Positions 47,347 through 60,157 of a DNA stretch of 64,000 nucleotides are shown piece after piece (position 1 is the first letter of the stretch; each line of letters begins with the position of its first letter). The position numbers and the translations under genes were made by a program. The notes beneath the pieces were generated by a model. That model saw nothing but the letters and a program-made list of their open reading frames with translations. It was not told the DNA's origin and did not search any database. The DNA comes from Spironucleus salmonicida. Its lineage: Eukaryota > Fornicata > Diplomonadida > Hexamitidae. Location of the stretch: the NCBI GenBank assembly GCA_000497125.2, contig CM035320.1:1137197-1201196 (forward strand), in the 5' to 3' direction.

Positions 47347-47646
47347 TAAAATTTTACTTAAAAATCAATTAAAGATATAAAGTATATTTCTATACTGTAA
47401 ATATGTAAAAGAAATAATGTGTAAAGTATAAATGGAATAAATATTAATATAAATAATTGATATATACATATTACATATCTAAGATAAACTGCACATATCT
47501 AAAATATAAATTTTTATCGTATAAAAATTAGTATCGAGATAAACTGTTAGAAAAACACTAAATAGATTTAAGTTCTGTATCCTTAGTTGAAAAATATAGA
47601 AGGATATAAAAAATAAAAATACAATCTATTAAAAGACAAGTTAAGA
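47347..47646. other. A+T-rich intergenic region
   Basis: Convergent intergenic stretch of 300 bp; nothing recognisable. Confidence 0.5.
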
Positions 47647-48540
47647 TCATTCCCCTGTAACTCTTTTATATCCAAATGTACTATTTCTGATAAAATAGAT
47701 TAATAGTCCTGCAGTGACCAAAACTCCAGCCCCAGCTCCCAAAAGTATTCCATATTTTAAATGCTCATCATTAACACATTTATATTCGTCCCCAACCACT
47801 TAACAAACATATCCATTATTACAGTCACCTATATTACCACATTCCGCCTTAAGACAGTTACCATTAACCCCAGCTCTCCAACCAGGTCTACACTCACAGT
47901 AATTATCAGGATCTTATGAATCATTATAACAGCGAACACACATTTTTTCGTAACTTATGAAGTTATTACCTCTACAGTCACAATTCTAATATTTTTCATC
48001 AGTACATTTACCTTATCCATTACATTTCCCATGTAACCCATCACATCCTCCTTTTATACAAGAGAATCCGCCTTCATATTGCTCTTACTTAAATGTATAT
48101 TTTGGACAGAAACAATCCTTATTTTCGTCCCCATTGCATTACTCCAAACAGTAAATTTATCCACTTTAATCAATTCCACAAGGACCATTGATACAAGATG
48201 CAGGGCATGTTAGACAGTGCTTACTATTATCTTCAAAAACATAGCCATCACATTTACCACAAAGTGCGCCATAGAATCCATTTTTACATATACAACCATT
48301 TGCAAAAGTCGAACCAAATTAGTCCAGACAAGTTTTATTATTTAGGCTTTCATTACACTCCACACAAGTTCCAGAATCATTACAGTCAGCATTTTTCTTA
48401 CAGAAATATTTTCTGCAGATTCTGCCATTTTGGTAATTTTCTCGATTGTAGCCTTACGGACATGTGCATGATTAATCAATACAAAATGACTGTGCTCCAG
48501 CTGGCTCTATACAGTTTTTATCAGTTTTACAAATGTTCAT
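47647..48540 (-). CDS. EGF-like cysteine-rich type I membrane protein
   Basis: 297 aa. Tandem EGF/tenascin-like units with CxCxxGW or CxCxxGF endings (CTCPQGYNRENY, CICKNGFYGALCGKCDGYVF, CDCRGNNF, CECRPGWRAGVNGNC), then one transmembrane helix (YGILLGAGAGVLVTAGLLIYF) and a tail ending KRVTGE. It resembles Spironucleus cysteine-rich membrane proteins and Giardia tenascin-like proteins. No signal peptide at MNICKTDKNCIEPAGAQSFC, as in the other cysteine-rich gene here, so real starts of both may lie elsewhere or use unusual leaders. Confidence 0.88.
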
Positions 48541-49054
48541 TAGGTGTTAAAATAAAAAAGCAAGCAGTTATTTATGAGATATAATAATAATTTTAATATA
48601 TTAGCAATTGTATAATAATTGGGAGTGAAAAATGTATTTAATACTATATAATAATAAATAAATTATTAAGTCATAAGATTTAATATAATATACAAAACTG
48701 GAAGAGTAATTTTTTAAGATTAAAGATTTCACAAATATAATTGCGGATATTTAAGAATATGTAAATAAACTATTATTAGTTAATAATGAATAACGGCCTA
48801 CCATTATTTTGTGATTTTCTATCTAAATAATGATCGTATATCAACATATCTGGAAAATACTTACAAAATCAACTTAAATAAATTTAAAAATGATCTTTTA
48901 TAGGTAATAAACTTTATCAATATAACTTTTTTGAATATATTAATTATCATATGTTGTTGAAAAATCGCATTTATCAAAAAGGATTAAAAATAATGAATAC
49001 TTCCTTATCTTATTCTACACAAATAAGGAATATACATAAATATCCTCTCTCCAA
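48541..49054. other. A+T-rich intergenic region
   Basis: Separates divergent genes. No credible ORF or RNA gene. Confidence 0.5.
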
Positions 49055-50461
49055 ATGAAATTTTAGCTTCTAGGTATTACTATGATGTTTGCAAACACAT
49101 CAATTGGGGCAGCAGTGTTATAATTGCCGTTTCGATTCGCAGTTCTGGGTCTTCCCTTAGCGCTATTTTACTTTTTCATGACCACTGGAATTTCAGTATA
49201 CTTCTTCTACCAAATAGCAAGAATAACGCACAAGTACTAGGCAAAAACTGTATTCGAGATAATAATGAAGACAGCAGGCAAAGGGACTGCAATTCTGCTG
49301 GATATTTCGATTATTGGGATGCTTTTTGCTATCATAACTGTGTATATAATTGTTGGTGGTGACTATGTCAAAACTATCTGGGACTTAATTAATCCAATAG
49401 ATAAATGTGTGGAACCAGGGGCTTTTGAGTAGGGGGCTTGTGATAAGTATAAGGTATGTATTAAAAAATCTAGTTAAATTGACGTATATACAAGATTGAT
49501 GGTCGGCGGGCTATTTATACTAGAAAGTTTAATAGGAGATCTGCGTATACTTAATATTATTTCGTCTAGCGTTGTTTTTGTGGCTGTTTTTACAGTAATT
49601 GCAATTGTAATAAGATCATTTTAGGGTCTTATCAGTGGAACAATTCCTAATATTCCAAACTATACACCACCTGTACCTAGAATAAATACCAAACCTTCAT
49701 TAGTAGCAGCATTGACTTCAATACCTTCTTTCTTTTAACTATATGGTATTTAAATGTCTATAACTCCTATTTATAATGAGTTGGCTGAGAATAAATACGA
49801 AATGGTCAAGAAAGCATCTTTATATTCAACTATTATAGCTGCCGTTATATATATTATATTTGCCATATTTGGAGTTGTTATATTTTATGGAGATAATTAA
49901 TCTTAAAACTTTCATTAGGATAATATATTACTCATTTTTAGTCCTCAAGACAAATTAATCACTGTTGTTCGTATAGCATATTCAGTAGTTATTTTAGTTT
50001 CATTCCCTGCAATCTTATACGCACTGCGAGCTACAATTATGGGATAGTTTAAATTAAATCGCAAAGATGGTGTTAAAGGAAGGTTAACATTCTACCTAAG
50101 TGGTATTATTATTGTTATTTTTTCAACAATTGTAGGTGTTTATATACCTTAAATATTTATTATTTTAGACTTATTCGGCGCAGTTTTTGGAATAATATTC
50201 TTCATGTTGGTACCTTTATTAATGCTTATTTATGAAGATTCTAATGATAACCCTGATATTATTGCGGTTAACTTTGCTGCTGCAGACATTTAACCAAATA
50301 GAGAGTTTGTAGAAGAATCTGAACATGAGCAGTGCAAAAAAAGAATTAAAAGAATTAACATATTATATTGGATAATATTTTGTATCTTTGTTGTAATTGG
50401 TTTGATTGGGTTAGGATTTACTTTAAAGGATATATTCACAAAAAAGACATAAATTTGTTGA
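49055..50461 (+). CDS. amino-acid transporter, AAAP family, second copy
   Basis: 468 aa. The start MKFQLLGITMMFANTSIGAA leads at once into TM1 with the family glycine (NTSIGAAVLQLPF). TM segments continue through FALYFFMTTGISVYFFY-type helices; SIPSFFQLYGIQMSITPIYN corresponds to the AAAP TM6 motif, followed by the Pro-Glu loop. The loop between TM3 and TM4 has four cysteines (KCVEPGAF, GACDKYKVC), perhaps disulphide-bonded outside. Last helix IIFCIFVVIGLIGLGFTL. It is only distantly similar to the transporter at 14720. Confidence 0.8.
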
Positions 50462-50519
50462 ATGATGTTATAATGTAAATTTATTATATATTTATATATA
50501 ATATAAATTATTTTATTTT

Positions 50520-53500
50520 ATGCTATACTTTGACATAGAGAAGTAAACCTATTATGTCTAGGCAGCAAATTCATAATTTTACGCACTGGATCCATTTATT
50601 TTTATTAAAAAATTAATATCAATTGAGATAGATGTAGATTTATGTGAAATCATTGATTGTATTAATCATTATTATTAATCTGCTGAAATAAGCTTAAGTT
50701 AAAGAGATGATCTTATTTTAATCTTAAAAGATGATATAAAAACATATTAAGAAGTTTATAAAATAGCTCCGTTTATTATTGTGAAAAAATATTAATTGGC
50801 CTCTTTCAATTTTAAGTAAACTATGAATATTTTACGACGTTTTCCTATATAAGTGGAACTGGTATATTTGATTATTGAGATTCTTGTAGATTTTAATTAT
50901 GAATAAATCTAAAGTATATTTTCGGCAATACATGCTGAACCATTTATTGTAGGTTTATAAAATCCGGACTTTTTCGAAAAACAATCAGAGTTAGACTAAA
51001 TAAACATATTACTATTTTTCATTACCTTAAATGTAAATGTAGATAATTTCATCAAAATAGATATTAAAACTAGGATATTTATTTAACAATTAAAAATTAA
51101 GTTAAATGGTAAATCGTAATCAAAGCATTAAGAACCAGAAATATTATAAAATAATATATTCTATTAAAACTTTTAAGAATATTTTAATTAATAATTTATA
51201 GAATGTAAATTGTTAATAGATTTATCATCAATAAATATTTATTTGTTATTATAAGTTAAAAATACTAAAGAAGAATTACAATTTTTAGAAAAAATAGGCC
51301 CTTACATAATTGAGTATGTACTTACAAAAGAAATTTAATTTGTATAGTTTTAAAGCAAAAGTTATAGTCTAAAAATATTATAATTTTGTCCTCCTTAATT
51401 ATTTTATCGATTATTTTAGCAAATCATGTAGCAACACTCATAGGGGGATAAAAAATAGATCAGCTAGAGATTTAGCTAATTTACGAACTAGATCATAAAT
51501 ACTATTGATTAAGATCAGTTTATAATAGAAATTTTAAAGTATAGATAATAATTACCTCGCTAAGATATCATAAACGTTTTCAAAAAATTACATGACTTAG
51601 AGTAGTTTGAATAAGAACTTTTAGAGTTTCTATACTATCAAAGACAGATATTACCAATTAGTGTTGAGGTTAAATCAATGAAACTCAATATATTAAAAAT
51701 AATCTCTAATGAGTATAAAGATTTATTTTTTGAATTAATTTATCCAAAATAATTAGAATAATAATTCATTTAAGTAATAAATAAATTACATATTACCTAA
51801 TAAGATATTTAATTAGCCTATTGTTATATAAAGAGTATATTTAAAGAAAAATCAATTATAACTTAATCGTAATTACCTAATCTGTCTATTGAACAAGCTA
51901 TTTCCGCAATTTTTATTTTATTATATAGAGAATTTTATCTTTATGATGATGATTAATTAAAAACTGACGATTTTAAAATTCTTTAAGCCAATAATTCTCC
52001 TTTATCACCACTAGATATTAATTATTTTGAGTAAATTTTCATTCATAATAATTTACATGCCGGTAATAGTGCTAAATATGGTTATTTTATTTCGAAGGCA
52101 TCATTATTATCATTATGTGCATTTAATGATTAATAGTTAGAATAATTTTAATTATAAGAATAATATTCTTAGCATATATTTTATCCACTATAAATAATTG
52201 AGTAATTACTTAATGTTATATTCCAAGCTAGAAAGTTAGACCCAGACAATATAATAAATGTAGAACCAGTTATAAGTGTTATAATAAAAGAGTCAAACTT
52301 TATACCTTTCACTAAAATTGTTATGTTAAATCATACACTTCGTCATTTAAAAATACATATTAGCTAGTTTAATTATGTAAATTAATACTAGTTAATTAAT
52401 ATTAATAAGCATAATACATAAGCAATATAAAATTTATAAATTAAATAAGAACTATCTGAAAATAAAACATCACTAGACCTAATTTAAGATGCAATATCAT
52501 TTAGGTAACTTAAAGCGAATATTACGACAGTAGCATAGCACGATTATTTTTGTTAGTTATACTTTTAATAAATATTAAAACATATTGATTCATTTAATTA
52601 TATATAACCTAGGCTTTCATTGGCTACTAATGAAGTATTAACCTATCTCAATATGGTATTATGTGATTTATAAGATTACCTTAAATATTCTTGCAAAATT
52701 GCAGAATCAGTTCTTTTATTCCCGCTGAAATTATTTGTATTTGTTAACAATATATACTGTGATTTACTTTAAACAAGTTAAATATAGTGGAATGATAAAA
52801 ATAAAGGTATGTTAATATTTGATAAGAACAGTTTATTTCTATAACTAGATATTGTCAATTCTCTGTATATTTCATAATGTTAATAGGTGTTATAATTGTT
52901 ATATTTATGTTATAATAACTAATAATTCTTAAAACAGTTGTTAAAAAGAATTAGTTATAGTTAAATTGAAGCAAATAATTTATAGGAGTGTTTAATTTAA
53001 ATTATTAAAAATACAAAATCTCCATAAATATTATTTACTTATTCAAGATATCCAGAATGTCTGATATCATTAAAAGAAGCATTACTTGGTTCATTTTCTG
53101 CAGAATTATTGCAAGAACCATCATTTAATGCAGTACCACTTTCTTAATAATATTAGCCATAAATTTTTAAACGTATTAAAGATTTAGATTTAACTGTAAA
53201 ATATATCGTTTAATGTTAATTTTTAATTTAAAGAATTCTATCTTATGATCCTGATTGTAGTTGCTTTGATGGGTGCGTTATTTTAAATTAAAAAGGTAGA
53301 TTTATTTATAATATTAATGAAACCAGTGATAATGAGAAAAATGTGATAAGCTTATTTCTACAAACATGGTTTGGTGGAAAAAACTACTGCAATATAGAAG
53401 ATATACCTGTTTTTATTATAGATAAAGATAATGTTTAATCTAACGAACTAATAAGTACATTAACAGAGGAAGAAGAATTTAGTCATACTTCTTAAATGAG

Positions 53501-53606
53501 AAAATATACTGAACTAGATATGATGATTTTTGGAATTCTATTAGGTGCAGAATGGAAAATATATAAAAATGGTACAATTGACAAAGGTATTTTTTGTTGC
53601 CAATGA
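50520..53606 (+). CDS. large unknown protein, 1028 aa
   Basis: Frame from MLYFDIEKQTYYVQAANSQF to TGA at 53604. It is very A+T-rich with Ile, Leu, Asn and Gln throughout, apparently all-helical for the first 850 residues, as in HEAT/armadillo-type repeats or vesicle-tether subunits. The C-terminal part is better conserved in appearance: FLIQRILSYDPDCSCFDGCV, SLFLQTWFGGKNYCNIEDIP and MMIFGILLGAEWKIYKNGTI. No family recognised. No TGA in 1028 codons makes a chance ORF implausible. Confidence 0.75.
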
Positions 53607-53669
53607 ATTCTATATTAATCATTATAAAATAATTATATTTATTAATGATATAAACTTGAAATCTAAGTC

Positions 53670-54602
53670 ATGAATTTAGTAAAATTATTTAACTATGATG
53701 AAACTGAGGAAAAACTTTTGTATAAGGCTATTGATCCATTAACATAAAAATAGTATATTGTAAAGAAAATATTCCTCACCAATAATAATAGTGGACTTTT
53801 TTGTTCTTAAACAAAATTATATGAAACACTTATGACTAATTTTGATTTTTATTAGAATATAACAATATAACAAGGAGTCATAGAAATATAAACAGAGTAT
53901 ATTAAGGAAGCAACTAAATATCCTCTGTCATTTGAATATTTTGCGTTGTAACTTCTGGCAATACTTTTAAGATTATAGAAGCATAAAATTATACATAGAA
54001 ATATCATAAAAGATAATTTACTTATAGATGAAAGTCATAAATTACATCTAATAGGATTTTCTTAAGCCACTATTTATGATTCGTAGGATGAATTGTTTTC
54101 ATCATTTTATACAACTTAGTATGATTACAATATTGATAAACATATGACAGGTCAACTTTTATTAAGTATTTTTTATCCCACAATCAGTTTTTAGTCTTTG
54201 CTTTTTCGTAAGTAGGAGAAATTAAATCTTGAAATCATTCGTTAACTTCATTATTCAAGTAACGTTAATATTTTTGATATTATTATCACTATTAATCCTT
54301 TTGAATTTGATCATTTAACTTCTCATATTATAATATTTTCAGATACAGAAAAATAAGAAATATTAGATTATATTGAATAGCAAGATAGTACATCATGGTT
54401 TTACAAAAATTCCTTTTCAGTTGAACAATCAGTATAATTTGACACTAAGCTCACAAATCAATTAGTCAAAACTACTATATAAATCCAAAAATAAAATTTA
54501 CCAGAGAACTATGAGACTTGGGCAAAAAATTGCTGTAATTTGTATGAAGCGAAACGAAATGCTAAGTTCTCAAGTTTTTTAAACTATTTAATAGATAACT
54601 GA
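53670..54602 (+). CDS. probable pseudokinase, 310 aa
   Basis: The C-lobe is recognisable: LLAILLRLQKHKIIHRNIIKDNLL is the catalytic-loop region with HRN in place of HRD (His about 109), and LHLIGFSQATIYD stands where DFG should be, with no metal-binding Asp. The N-lobe has a lysine strand KQYIVKKIFL but no glycine loop. These substitutions should abolish phosphotransfer. It probably works as a binding scaffold. It follows the 1028-aa gene by 63 bp. The C-terminal third is not recognisable as kinase. Confidence 0.68.
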
Positions 54603-54631
54603 TTGATTAAATTTATCCTAATTTCATATGT

Positions 54632-55738
54632 TCACTTTTTATCCTGTGTCAATACTAACACAATCTCTCCCTCTGTGTTTATCTAACAATCTAAAAATCT
54701 ACCCTTAAGCCGCCTGACCTCATAGCTTAAATCCTTTAAATGTTTTAACTCAGTTTAATACTCTCGCGTCTTAATTTTTTGACTTTCCTAATTAAATTCA
54801 TCTAGCTTTAACATGTAAAAATCACAGTTCTCAGTAATAATACAAATGCTATCTTAAACAACTTTGTAGAATCTAATTATCTAATTGACTTCCAAAACTA
54901 CTAAACTATCGCTGTCTGGTTTACCCCAATCAGTGAAAATAGAACTTTTAGGTTTACTCATACATAATCCAGACTTAGCATCACCAGAGAACTGAAATGC
55001 AATTTCATTAAATTTTCTAACTTAGACAGAAGTCTTATACGTCAGAGTGCTCTGACCAGTATTTTGTCGACTGACTGAATCAATTATTATGTCTATTTCA
55101 AGTCCTTAAATATACTATTTTTGGCTAGCATACAAAATCAAAACTGTGAAGTTGCCATCTTTTTCAGTTGCAGAAGCTAGAAACGCCGAATGGCTGAGTG
55201 TGCTTTGTAATTTAAATTATTGAAATTTGGTAATTTCCTTCTAGAGTTCTGGATCAACTCCAAAAAATATTGTGTATGAATTTTGGAGATTAAGACCAAA
55301 AACAGCAACTATGTCCATGGATTGTGTTGAGTGTATCGATGTTGAAACTGGTATTATTCCAATATCCCTGAAAAATATGAGCATGGTAGTTTGACTATTA
55401 ACAAGATTGAAAATCAGTATCTGAGATTATGTTGTAATAAGAATATACTTTTTTCTTAAAATGAGCGAAATCACATTTCCAGTCACCTAGGGGAGATTAA
55501 GAGGAGGTAGATTTGCCTTCAACACCTGTTAGTGGATTCTAAAATCATTTTCTAAAGCAAAAAATAAGTAATCTTCATTCAGAACTGCGCATATTACTGA
55601 CTCTTTTGGATTGTTAATTACTACTGCTTTTAGTGATGTTTCGTTCATTTTATTATCAATTATACTATTATTATATCTATTTAATATTAAATATGTTGCG
55701 CGTGTCATTTCATTAAAATGCAGATCCCTGTGTCCCAT
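54632..55738 (-). CDS. beta-rich (propeller-like) protein, 368 aa
   Basis: Start MGHRDLHFNEMTRATYLILN or the inner MTRATYL at 55708. Repeated beta strands such as LKAVVINNPKESVICAVLNE, YILITTQSQILIFNLVNSQT, MDIVAVFGLNLQNSYTIFFG and FLASATEKDGNFTVLILYAS suggest a WD-like propeller, though canonical GH/WD pairs are not visible. The last 90 residues form a coiled coil (CDFYMLKLDEFNQESQKIKT). Unknown function. Its 5' end overlaps or almost touches the divergent next gene. Confidence 0.65.
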
Positions 55739-57091
55739 ATAAACTCGTCACTAGTGCCTGCAAAATCAGATGTATACTCTAGATAACTAGCTAAGTAGCA
55801 ATAAGCTAGAATCAAAGAGTAATAGTAAAGAGAACATCTTAAATAGACAAAACTCTAATAAGAAATGTTAGAAGTTACAGGAAAACCAAGAATCAACTAA
55901 AATTTATCTGTTAACAAGCCTTTTAACTAACGTTAAAAATAATATGAAGAACACAGCAAGAAAAAATATTAAATTCTTAACGAAATTCAAAAATAACAGC
56001 AATAAAAGCTCACATTCAACCCAAAATTGAATCCAGCTAGCTTATACCTAGCTGAAACGCGTAGAGCACTAGATATATAGGCATCAATGCTTAAAACTAG
56101 CAATCTACAAGCCATAGAGGATACACACTATCCAGAAATCACAGAATATGCAGCATCGCTCAAACGAGAGGGGAATATCTACGATAAACTATCTTAACCT
56201 CGAGTTAAACCAGGAGAACTCTTGATCGAAAGTGCGTCGTTATCCGAATATGCGGTCAAGCCTAATAAACAAGAATAGATTCTCCATGCTGAAAAGATGC
56301 ATAGCGAATATAGCCGGTTCCTAGTTAAACGCGAAGTGTTGAAGGAATAATTTGACCGCGAAATGATAGGCACATGTGAAGAAATGGATGTTGAGCGTAA
56401 AGTGCGTAGAGACGTTTTAGCATACAAGGCTAAAATTCGTGAAATTTAGTAGTAAGGATCTGAAAAACAACAAGAGGCCGAAAATTATACTTTTAGACCT
56501 GAAATCAATTAGATTTCAAAACTTTTGACTTAAGAATAAGCAGATTTTAATGAGCGCTATTATGATGAAATCGAGTAACTCAAGAACCGGCAGATAATAA
56601 ATCAGAAGAAGAAAGAGCTACAAGAATTTGAAGTATTTTCTTTCTCCCCAGTAACTAATACGAAGAACAAGCACTCCGATCCGGATCAGTCGCAAATCGA
56701 ATTCTTCGAGCGCTAGGAAAAGCTCATAGAAAAGAAGAAGAACTAATAAACAGAGAGGGATAACCTACGTCGACTATAAGAAAATCGTGAGATTCAGTAC
56801 GTCCAGCAAAACTGTAACAAATCACACACGACTAAAGTTCCACAAATTGTGAAGTGCAATCTACTCGCCTTGGATCAGGACGACAGAGACAATTTAGCGA
56901 CATAGCTGCTAGATTTTGATAATCTTCCCGAAGATCAGAGGAGGAAGACCCAGAGACAGCTCCAACTTGGTGGTGGTGTGCCACTTACTACAGCCTACCT
57001 GATGGACAGCATTGCGAGCCACAGCGAGCGTGTTAAGCGAGCAAGAGAGGATAGGTTGAATTTATAAAACAAGCTTAAGCTTAGGGAGTGA
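55718..57091 (+). CDS. charged flagellar-type protein with FxPxxN repeats, 457 aa
   Basis: Start MQIPVSHINSSLVPAKSDVY. The protein is highly charged and helical, with spaced short motifs LTFNPKLNPASLYLAETRRA (about 105) and YTFRPEINQISKLLTQEQAD (about 265) plus a weaker FSFSPVTNTKNK. Repeats of the [FY]xPxIN type occur in axonemal and microtubule-associated proteins of flagellates, which guides the tentative assignment. Long coiled coil between them. DNA becomes G+C-rich from about 56000. The stop is 11 bp from the convergent CDC14 stop. Confidence 0.7.
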
Positions 57092-57102
57092 ATTTTACAT
57101 AA

Positions 57103-58221
57103 TCACTTTAGACCGCTGTAGTTTCGGATATTTGGAAGACCAATTAACTGGCTGCTCCTGATTGGAGACGATACCTTTCTTACTGGGCTTCGAATTCTTG
57201 ATGCTGCCGCTCTTTTGACGACTTTTGGCTTTATAACCTCATCGCTCGTCTAGCTTTCTCGCTTGTGTAGTTAGTCTTGTCTTTGCTAAATATTCCAATG
57301 TCTGCCTTCTTGGATGCATAGATATTACTATTGCCCTCCTAACACTGCACCTGGCCTAACTAATCGCAGCCATGCTATCGCTTCACGGGCAGTAAATTTG
57401 TACTGTTGCATCAATAGAAGCCCAATCATTGTTCCAGTGCGTCCAAGTCCAACTCTGCAGTGTACTGCCACTCTAGGTTCTTAATAGCAAATTTTAAGAA
57501 ATTTTTCAACAATTTCATCCGAAGGATTTGAACCGTCAGGATATGGTAAATCATAATGATGAATTCCATTTCTAACAAACTCAACTTTGTTGTACAAAGA
57601 CTCATTCAGGCGGACAATTGCAGTAACATTTAGAGATTTTAATTCCTTTATTGCTTGTTACGGTGTGAACGGCCATGTGCTAAAAAGTGGAGACGATTCG
57701 GAAATAGGAGAAGGTAGTGCAAATATTTTGTTTGGAATCACAATAGAAATTAGCCCATTCTCTTTAGTGTAATATTATCTGAACAATTCTATATTAAAAA
57801 GCTACAAATTGAACACTTTTTGTGTTAGAGCTCTATGAAGTGCCCATAATAAATCTTCACACAGAAGCTAATAGTGAGATATACCCGGTGTTGCATCTCT
57901 AAAACCTATAGGCTATAAAGTGTTTGTGATGCCAATAACTTGATTTATATCTACTCCTGAAAAAAGTGAATAAGCACCTGCAAAAAATACAGAATTAGCA
58001 ATAGCAATATCAGTTTTTGGTGTTATCAAATTAAATTTTTGTTTAATATTCAGGGTTTATAGTAAAAAGTCCACTAGATCTGGTAATATAAAAGGTCCAA
58101 TATACTCTGGTAAATTTTCTGCTTTGTACAGTGTTACTGGACATATTGAGTTTCCTTAGGGTATACTTTGGTCCTCCATTACACTGAATATAAGATTTGG
58201 TGGAAACTATACATCGCCCAT
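57103..58221 (-). CDS. CDC14: CDC14-family dual-specificity phosphatase
   Basis: 372 aa. Active site VHCRVGLGRTGTMIG with catalytic Cys about 255; WPF loop (STWPFTPQQAI) and the CDC14 block AIAWLRLVRPGAVLGGQQQYL follow. The N-terminal non-catalytic DSP-like half (DVQFPPNLIFSVMED...YSLFSGVD) is also present. CDC14 reverses CDK phosphorylation in mitotic exit and is linked to flagella in several protists. The triple glutamine is encoded CAA-TAG-TAA. The C-terminal tail is basic with Ser-Pro sites (RSPVRKVSSPIRSS), likely CDK targets. Confidence 0.93.
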
Positions 58222-59072
58222 TATCAGAATATTGCCTAATTTTTTAATACATATAATTAGTATTCTATTATTAGGTTTATAAAAATAAAATAAAATATTC
58301 AAGTATCATGATTAATAATACTAAAAATAAATGAACTGTAAATATCACTCATTCTGCACTATTTTCTATTTTTCAGAAAGGTAATTATATGCATATGTTA
58401 TAGACGTAGTAGAATTAGACATAACTATCAGTATAACAATATAGAAGTAACTTAAGATCTGAAATATAATAAATTATCCCTAAACTATTACAAGGTTATG
58501 TTTTATATTATTTAGCAAACATATATATTATTGTAAAAAATATTTGAATTGGGATTGCCATAACTTATAATTTTAATTAGATAATTGATATTACTACAAA
58601 AATTATAAGATAGTATTTACATCGCGATACAAGTAAATTCTTATCTTGAATTATAGAAATAAAACATTATAAGTTTGGAACACTAATATTATAAAATAAG
58701 TAATATCTAATTTTATGCATACTTACTAATAATGCTTGTTTAACAATAGTTTAAAATTCTTACTTCACTGTTTTTAAGCACTATAAATAAAACACTGAGC
58801 AATTTTTTAACACTTCATACTTAAGCAATGATATAAAACGAATAGATTAAATTTGATAATTTTCTGTTCTAAAAGTATTTAACCAATATGCAGTTGCTAG
58901 ACGTAAAAATATTATTAAATTGATAGTCAAATACTAGTTATGGAATATTTTATCTAAAAGTTAATAAATTTGAACCTTTTCATCGCTTTTTTAGGTAAAG
59001 AATATTTTTGATTTATTTAATCAATATTCTTCATTATTATATAGTTAATTTCTAATAATCAGACATTCCACC
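58222..59072. other. long A+T-rich intergenic region
   Basis: 850 bp between divergent genes. No convincing ORF in six frames; no repeat recognised. Confidence 0.5.
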
Positions 59073-59990
59073 ATGGGATGTTCAGCCACACTATTGGCAA
59101 CGCCTTAAACAATGAAATCACCTAGAATGTTGCGGGATCAGACTAACATCATACTATAACCTAGATTATTATCTAAAAATAAATCAAATGTATCAAGTAA
59201 TTCGACGTGCACCTAAAATTTAAATTCCACAGATTCATCATCTTCTAATTCTTAAGACTCGCCAACATTCTCACTCCTTACTGCGATTGATGAAAATAAC
59301 CAGAATTTTATCTTCAGAAATCGAACAAATTTCGATTAAAAATTATTAACTCCACTTATTTATTCAATTTAGTAAGGGAAGAGCGAATTAGCAAATCTTC
59401 TTTTAAATTAACAAAATCCTATTTTCAAAGGTACAACTGCACTAATAGAAAGTGTCAAAATGGATTTTGCATAACTTATCTTGCAGCTGAAAAGTGAGCT
59501 CCGTAGGGTAGACTCAGATGGTAACACGGCTTTAATACATGCAGTTAAATTGGGACGGAATGAATTGATGATATTCTTAGGAGCTGAAATAGGTATTGCT
59601 AATAGGAGTGGAAAGTGTGCACTAGATTATGCAGTTGAAAATTTTAACAAAGAAGCAATTTAGTTTCTTGGTGCCGAAAAAAATGGTGAATTTTATATTA
59701 TAGATAATAATTATAACTACTAGTTTCTTAAAATAAACAAATTGCATACTTCGAGCAATTTTAATTAAATAGAAGTTAAAATAATACTGAATATTACTTT
59801 AAGTATTGAGTAATACTCATTGTTTCTAAAGAAAAAACAAGCATTATGTCATTTATTTCATTATTTATTACTAAAATTACTCAGATTAAACATGAAGAAA
59901 CTAATTAGGTTATAAATCAATAATTTACCTTGTTGCACTTTTATAAATGGGAACTTGTATGGAAGTTTTAGATCTGGATGCCATCACTGA
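59073..59990 (+). CDS. N-acylated ankyrin-like protein, 305 aa
   Basis: MGCSATLLATPQTMKSPRML carries a Gly2-Cys3 acylation signal. A Ser/Asn-rich linker precedes ankyrin-type units: LLTPLIYSIQQGKSELANLL, GTTALIESVKMDFAQLILQL, GNTALIHAVKLGRNELMIFL, SGKCALDYAVENFNKEAIQF. After residue 215 the sequence turns A+T-rich and hydrophobic and may be non-coding read-through to TGA at 59988, which overlaps the next ATG. Probably membrane-attached. Confidence 0.7.
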
Positions 59991-60144
59991 ATAGCAAGAA
60001 CCCATACACAAAGTCGACTATCACCACCAAAAGAACTTAGAACGATAGCTTACTGCCAATTCTTTCGAAAACAGAAGGCTTTTTTCGAATTCTACTCTGA
60101 ATCAGTCGGCAATTCTGGAGGCCCGAATAGAAGATTTTCTGTGA
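59947..60144 (+). CDS. small protein, 65 aa
   Basis: MGTCMEVLDLDAITEQQEPI to EARIEDFL, TGA at 60142. It is less A+T-rich than its upstream region, charged and helical at the end (NQSAILEARIEDFL). Gly2 again could be myristoylated. It overlaps the end of the preceding ankyrin frame by 44 bp and converges with the giant coiled-coil gene 13 bp further. Confidence 0.55.
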
Positions 60145-60157
60145 GATATATCATTAC

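Noticed and set aside
57521-57540. B-box-like GGTTCAAATCC on the minus strand
   Set aside because: It lies within the CDC14 coding sequence and no tRNA structure surrounds it.
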